Source: an uncultured Nitrospina sp. (lineage in GTDB: Bacteria > Nitrospinota > Nitrospinia > Nitrospinales > VA-1). From it: a stretch of 6,485 nucleotides of DNA. The position numbers and the translations under genes are program-made. The notes under the pieces were generated by a model that was not told the DNA's origin, did no database searches, and worked only from the letters and a program-made list of their open reading frames with translations. Within the stretch, counting starts at the first letter, position 1; every line of letters begins with the position of its first letter. Below are positions 1-3,409 of the stretch, in pieces. The DNA lies in NCBI GenBank assembly GCA_913044145.1, contig CAJWOD010000086.1, positions 1 to 6,485 of the forward strand. Reading direction: 5' to 3'.

Positions 1-1029
1 GGAACCCTGGCGAGCCAAAATGAAATATTAATTGAGGGTGAAAATAATAGTCAAGTGGTTAAAGGAGAATCCCTTATTTTAGCCTGCGGTTCTGAGCCCT
101 CATTTTCTGCTACCTTGCCTCGCGAAGAAAATATAATTATTTCTATCGATGAAATTTTCCAGTTAAAAAAATTACCTGAAAAAGTTTTAATTGTGGGTTC
201 TGGTAAATGGGGCAGCGAAGCTGCCATAGGATTTCAAGTGCTTGGGTGTAAGGTATTTATGTGTACGGATTCTGCTGAGATTTTTCCTGAAATGGACTCG
301 GAGTTTAATTCTAAAATTGAAGCGCAATTAAAAAGTAGAAAGGTGAAAATTTTAGCTAATAAAAAAATCGTTTCATTTTTTAAAAACGGAAAAGACTTGG
401 AGATCACTCTTGAAACAGGAATCAAATTTGCCACCAATTTGATAGTTATGGTCGATCAGAGGAAAGGGATAGAAGAAAATAAGATTGCCGAAAGTTTGGG
501 TGCCCGTCTTGGTAGAAAAGGTGAAATCCTGGTTGATGATCTTATGATGTCTAGTATCCCAAGTGTTTATGGAGTGGGAAGTATTTCTGGTAAATGGATT
601 GAAGATTCGATATCACAAGAACAAGGGAGGGTGGCGGCAGAAAATTCAATGGGTAAAAAAAGGACGTTTAATCCCGAGTTGGTTCCTGTGATACATAAAC
701 TTGTGCAAAACGTAGGCTATGTAGGTTGTTCTATGAAATCTGCACTTGGCCAAGGATTTCATCCAATTGAAGGGATTAATGATAATGTCAGTTTTGTTGA
801 TTTAGAGTCGGAAACTTTTAAAATTGTAGCGGATAAACGTTCTAAATTAGTAGTGGGCGCACAGATTATATCCAAGGAGGCTGGAGAGCTAATTCCTATC
901 ATTTCATTAATGATTAAAAAGGGCATTACTGTGGCAAATCTTGCAAACTCCAATAGTATTCAAGGTACACGTTTTCAAGCACTTTGTGAGGCTGCGCGGA
1001 CCTGTTTAAAGGCTATAAAATCCGGATAA
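1..1029 (+). CDS. Dihydrolipoamide dehydrogenase-family flavoprotein, 3' part, with altered active-site residues
   Basis: The frame is open from the first base, so the gene starts outside the window; the GTG at 55 is internal. Of the 342 residues seen, residues 25-33 (LILACGSEP) match the end of the first FAD domain. An NAD-binding Rossmann fold follows, with GSGKWGSE at 66-73. The second FAD motif is SIPSVYGVGS, ending at residue 194, and the last ~120 residues resemble the dimerisation domain. In this family the active enzyme oxidises dihydrolipoamide with FAD and NAD. Several family residues differ here: the Asp of the usual GD pair is Ser194, the acidic residue ending strand two of the NAD fold is Thr, and the C-terminal HPTLSE motif reads QGTRFQ (321-326), so the catalytic His and Glu are both Gln. 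The redox-active CxxxxC region lies upstream and cannot be checked. I infer a relative that no longer does dithiol exchange. It is separated from the next operon by 147 bp. Confidence 0.85.
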   Translation, partial: GTLASQNEILIEGENNSQVVKGESLILACGSEPSFSATLPREENIIISIDEIFQLKKLPEKVLIVGSGKWGSEAAIGFQVLGCKVFMCTDSAEIFPEMDSEFNSKIEAQLKSRKVKILANKKIVSFFKNGKDLEITLETGIKFATNLIVMVDQRKGIEENKIAESLGARLGRKGEILVDDLMMSSIPSVYGVGSISGKWIEDSISQEQGRVAAENSMGKKRTFNPELVPVIHKLVQNVGYVGCSMKSALGQGFHPIEGINDNVSFVDLESETFKIVADKRSKLVVGAQIISKEAGELIPIISLMIKKGITVANLANSNSIQGTRFQALCEAARTCLKAIKSG

Positions 1030-1097
1030 ATGCAGTGGCAAATTCTGGACTACTTCTTGTCTTGACTGGATATTTTAATTATGATAAAAACCAACAC

Positions 1098-1134
1098 TTT
1101 GACAGTAAAGTTGCGTCTATATTTTACTGTTAAA
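1098..1134. repeat. Long AT-rich inverted repeat (operator or stem-loop candidate)
   Basis: Arms at 1098-1111 and 1121-1134 pair over 14 positions, with a perfect 8-bp core (ACAGTAAA at 1102-1109, TTTACTGT at 1123-1130) and two G-T pairs, around a 9-base loop. It lies between the flavoprotein gene and the Rieske gene, and its right arm overlaps the likely -35 region. No T-run follows, so it is not a convincing terminator. A binding site for a dimeric regulator is the more natural reading, but I do not recognise the motif. Confidence 0.6.
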
Positions 1135-1155
1135 ATACCTTTGGCCCCTTATAAT
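1127..1155 (+). promoter_or_regulatory. Candidate sigma-70-type promoter of the Rieske/cytochrome b operon
   Basis: TATAAT at 1150-1155 is a perfect -10 box. The hexamer 17 bp upstream is CTGTTA (1127-1132), only a 3/6 match to the -35 consensus, so activation by a regulator would be plausible. Transcription would start near 1161, about 16 bases before the ATG at 1177. A weak ribosome site, AAGAG (1166-1170), precedes that ATG, so the leader would be very short. Confidence 0.45.
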
Positions 1156-1176
1156 ATCTAGATTTAAGAGAGCGAA

Positions 1177-1698
1177 ATGGCTGAGCCAAAAGATAAAAAA
1201 GAAACAGAAATAGATACTATCTGGTCACGGCGTGATTTTTTCTCTTTAGCTGGATGGGGAAGCTTCATGGCAGCTTTAGGTCTATCATCTCTTTATTTCG
1301 CAAGACTTTTATTCCCCCGAGTTCTTTTCGAGCCCTCTCCTATTTTTAAGGCGGGTTACCCTAGTGACTATACCGTAGGCGCTGTAAGCACTAAATACAT
1401 TAAAGACCAGCGGGTTTGGATTGTTCGTGATGAGGAAGGGATTTATGTTATTTATGGATTATGCACTCATTTAGGTTGTACCCCTAGATGGCTTAATACA
1501 GAAAGTAAATATAAATGTCCCTGCCATGGAAGTGGTTTTACCAAAGAGGGAATGAATTTTGAGGGACCAGCACCCCGACCTTTGGAGCGCTTGAAAATTT
1601 CATTAGCCCCCGATGGACAGATAATCGTTGATAAGAGTAAAAAGTTTCTTTGGGAAAAAGGTCAATGGGGACAACCAGGTTCAAAACTTCTGGTCTAA
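1177..1698 (+). CDS. qcrA: Rieske 2Fe-2S protein of the quinol:cytochrome c oxidoreductase
   Basis: 173 residues, the usual size for a b6f-type Rieske subunit. It takes one electron from quinol at the Qo site of cytochrome b and hands it to the c-type haems on the periplasmic side. The N-terminus has a twin-arginine motif, SRRDFF (17-22), followed by one hydrophobic helix at about 23-46, which fits Tat export with an uncleaved anchor. Cluster ligands are visible in CTHLGC (Cys96, His98) and CPCHGSGF (Cys114, His117). Cys101 and Cys116 form the family disulphide, and the proline loop GPAPRP is at 130-135. Ser119 of the CHGS hydrogen-bond network is present, but the Tyr two residues later is Phe121, a change known in other Rieske proteins to lower the midpoint potential. 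The ATG follows AAGAG with suitable spacing. It heads the cluster and is followed by cytochrome b after 55 bp. petA or petC would be equivalent names. Confidence 0.96.
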   Translation: MAEPKDKKETEIDTIWSRRDFFSLAGWGSFMAALGLSSLYFARLLFPRVLFEPSPIFKAGYPSDYTVGAVSTKYIKDQRVWIVRDEEGIYVIYGLCTHLGCTPRWLNTESKYKCPCHGSGFTKEGMNFEGPAPRPLERLKISLAPDGQIIVDKSKKFLWEKGQWGQPGSKLLV

Positions 1699-1715
1699 CT
1701 TCTAAACTTTTTCTA

Positions 1716-1740
1716 ATTAGTACAAGTATCCATTACTAAT
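1716..1740 (+). repeat. Seven-base inverted repeat touching the cytochrome b ribosome site
   Basis: ATTAGTA (1716-1722) and TACTAAT (1734-1740) are perfect reverse complements around an 11-base loop. The second arm ends directly against the GGAGG ribosome site at 1741. The stem is all A-T except one G-C pair, so it would be weak in RNA. It could shape translation start or mRNA processing between the Rieske and cytochrome b genes, or be chance in AT-rich spacer. Confidence 0.35.
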
Positions 1741-1745
1741 GGAGG
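1741..1745 (+). promoter_or_regulatory. Strong Shine-Dalgarno site that fixes a TTG start
   Basis: GGAGG sits 8 bases before TTG at 1754. The frame is closed by TGA at 1748-1750, and the first in-frame ATG is 15 codons into the protein with no comparable site. The TTG is therefore the best start for cytochrome b. Confidence 0.8.
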
Positions 1746-1753
1746 ATTGATTT

Positions 1754-2584
1754 TTGGCAAACAAGGCACCCCAGATTCCGAACATTGCGGAATTGATGGA
1801 TAAAATAAAAAGTGGAAAAATATTTAGTGAAATTGCTAAAGAAATCACTGAATCTCAGCTTTGGACCTCATCTTTCAGGCATGGTTATGCTGATACTCCG
1901 AGGAACCGTGTTCTACAAATAGCCAGTAATGTTTGGCTGCATCTACATCCTGTAAAAATGCACCGTCATGCGCTTAGAATTAAATTCACATGGTGCATGG
2001 GTGGTATTACTTTTCTCCTGTTTTTATCAACCGTTGTAACCGGTGTCATATTGATGTTCTATTATCGACCGGTTGGGGAATATGCATATTACGATATGAA
2101 GTATCTGCAGTACGATGTTCCCTTTGGGATGCTAATGAGAAATATGCATCGGTGGGCAGCGCATGCAATGGTCATAACGGTTTGGTTGCATATGTTTCGG
2201 GTTTTTTTGACAGGATCTTATAAGCCGCCACGCGAATTCAATTGGGTCATTGGTGTTTTTCTCGTAACTTTTACCTTGTTGTTAAGTTTTACGGGCTATC
2301 TTCTTCCTTGGGATCAATTGGCTATGTGGGCAGTTACCGTAGGAACTAATATGGCAAGAGCGACGCCTTTTCTTGGAAATGAGGGCCCTTTTGCCGAATT
2401 TGTGGGTGTGACACCTAGGTATGATGCGAGAGCTTTACTTATAGGTGGTAGCTTGGTTGGGCCTCCAGCTCTTTTAAGATTTTATGTTTTGCATTGTATA
2501 TTTATACCACTCATTGCCGGGGCCTTGATGATAGTTCATTTTTGGAGGATCCGTAAGGACGGCGGAATATCGGGTCCTCTTTAA
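1754..2584 (+). CDS. petB: Cytochrome b6-type subunit with predicted covalent haem ci site
   Basis: 276 residues, four membrane helices (about 82-104, 130-152, 164-184, 243-263). It holds the two b-haems and, with subunit IV, the Qo and Qi sites. By position, haem ligands are His132 and His247 (bL), and His146 and His262 (bH). The His247-His262 spacing of 15 is that of cytochrome b6, not mitochondrial cytochrome b. Cys81 in WCMGGIT matches the b6 cysteine (FYCLGGIT) that binds haem ci, and its distance to the first haem His (51 residues) equals that in plant b6. LPWDQ is at 183-188 and the C-terminus HFWRIRK...GISGPL is the b6 ending. Compared with the 215-residue chloroplast protein, it has about 46 extra N-terminal residues and about 14 more between LPWDQ and His247. 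It starts with TTG behind a strong ribosome site. The gene ends 29 bp before subunit IV. qcrB is an equivalent name. Confidence 0.96.
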   Translation: MANKAPQIPNIAELMDKIKSGKIFSEIAKEITESQLWTSSFRHGYADTPRNRVLQIASNVWLHLHPVKMHRHALRIKFTWCMGGITFLLFLSTVVTGVILMFYYRPVGEYAYYDMKYLQYDVPFGMLMRNMHRWAAHAMVITVWLHMFRVFLTGSYKPPREFNWVIGVFLVTFTLLLSFTGYLLPWDQLAMWAVTVGTNMARATPFLGNEGPFAEFVGVTPRYDARALLIGGSLVGPPALLRFYVLHCIFIPLIAGALMIVHFWRIRKDGGISGPL

Positions 2585-2613
2585 GAATATTTACTTACTC
2601 AGGGAAATAAAAT

Positions 2614-3372
2614 ATGGCTGAGGCTGCAACACCAAAAAAAAAGATAGAAGAAGTTCCAGAAAAGCTACATGTCTGGCCTTATTTGGTGCGCTTGGAATTT
2701 CTTTGTGCATTGGTTGTAATAGTTGCCCTCACGGTCTGGTCTATTGTTATTGATGCACCCCTTGAAGAAGCGGCCAATCCTACTAAAACTCCAAACCCAT
2801 CAAAAGCACCTTGGTATTTTCTAGGGCTTCAGGACATATTGGTTTATTTTGATCCTTGGTTCGCAGGGGTTGTAGCGCCTGTTTTAATTATCGTTGGACT
2901 GATGCTAATTCCATATCTCGATGTAAATCCAAAGGGAAATGGTTACTATACTTATCATGAAAGAAAAGTGGCGATCTGGGTTTACTGTTTTGGTTTTCTA
3001 GTACTATGGATTGCACTAATCATCATGGGAGTTTTTCTTAGAGGGCCCGGGTGGAACCTCTTCATGCCTTGGCAATATTGGGATCCACATAAAGTTGTGG
3101 CTCTCGTCAATGTTGATCTTCCTTATGCATTTGGTTTCAGAGATTACACCTGGTCTGCTATTTTCGGCGGAGCGGTCTTGTTGGCGTATTTTGGTATAGG
3201 AACAGGGGTGTATTTTTTTATGGAGAGAAAAGCTATTAAGTCCGTGGGCTTTCTACGAATGTTTCTAAAAATTCAATTAGCACTCATAATGATTGGAATT
3301 GTCATTAAAATTGTTCTAAGAATAGGTTTTAATATTAAATATATTATGGTTACTCCGTGGATTAGTGTTTAG
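2614..3372 (+). CDS. petD: Cytochrome b6f subunit IV-like protein with two extra membrane helices
   Basis: 252 residues, against about 160 for chloroplast subunit IV. It corresponds to the C-terminal half of cytochrome b and completes the Qo site. Helices are visible at about 29-46, 84-100 and 119-141, the canonical three. Two more follow at about 180-203 and 216-236. The Qo motif PEWY reads APWY (65-68) in NPSKAPWYFLGLQD, so the Glu position is Pro66; Asp74 a few residues on could be a substitute acid. A conserved stretch, FMPWQYWDPHKVVAL, at 150-164 follows helix three, as I recall from other bacterial proteins of this type. ATG at 2614 follows AGGGA (2601-2605) with 8-base spacing. There is no CXXCH, so this is not the subunit IV-cytochrome c fusion found in Bacillus; the haems are on the next gene. 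qcrC-like naming is possible, but the fused architecture is absent. Confidence 0.93.
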   Translation: MAEAATPKKKIEEVPEKLHVWPYLVRLEFLCALVVIVALTVWSIVIDAPLEEAANPTKTPNPSKAPWYFLGLQDILVYFDPWFAGVVAPVLIIVGLMLIPYLDVNPKGNGYYTYHERKVAIWVYCFGFLVLWIALIIMGVFLRGPGWNLFMPWQYWDPHKVVALVNVDLPYAFGFRDYTWSAIFGGAVLLAYFGIGTGVYFFMERKAIKSVGFLRMFLKIQLALIMIGIVIKIVLRIGFNIKYIMVTPWISV

Positions 3373-3409
3373 AGAAGTAATATTAAATAATTAGATATAG
3401 AGAAAAAAA

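Noticed and set aside
55..57. GTG at 55 as the start of the flavoprotein gene
   Set aside because: The frame is open back to base 1 with family-like sequence, and the N-terminal FAD domain would be missing. It is an internal valine codon.
1062..1088. TTGACT at 1062-1067 with TATGAT at 1080-1085 as a promoter
   Set aside because: The spacing is only 12 bp, too short for a sigma-70 promoter.
1099..1128. TTGACA at 1099-1104 as a -35 box
   Set aside because: A perfect -35 match, but the hexamers at 16-18 bp spacing (ATTTTA to TTTACT) are poor -10 boxes. It is better explained as part of the inverted-repeat arm.
1098..1145. The 1098-1134 stem-loop as an intrinsic terminator of the flavoprotein gene
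   Set aside because: The stem is AT-rich and is followed by AATACCTTTGG rather than a run of T, so termination is unlikely, though not excluded.
1990..2223. 77-codon alternative frame within cytochrome b
   Set aside because: It covers helices A and B and the haem ligands of cytochrome b6 in the correct frame, so it is a shadow.
2614..3372. Subunit IV-cytochrome c fusion as in Bacillus QcrC
   Set aside because: The extension beyond helix three is hydrophobic and contains no CXXCH. The haems are on the separate downstream gene.
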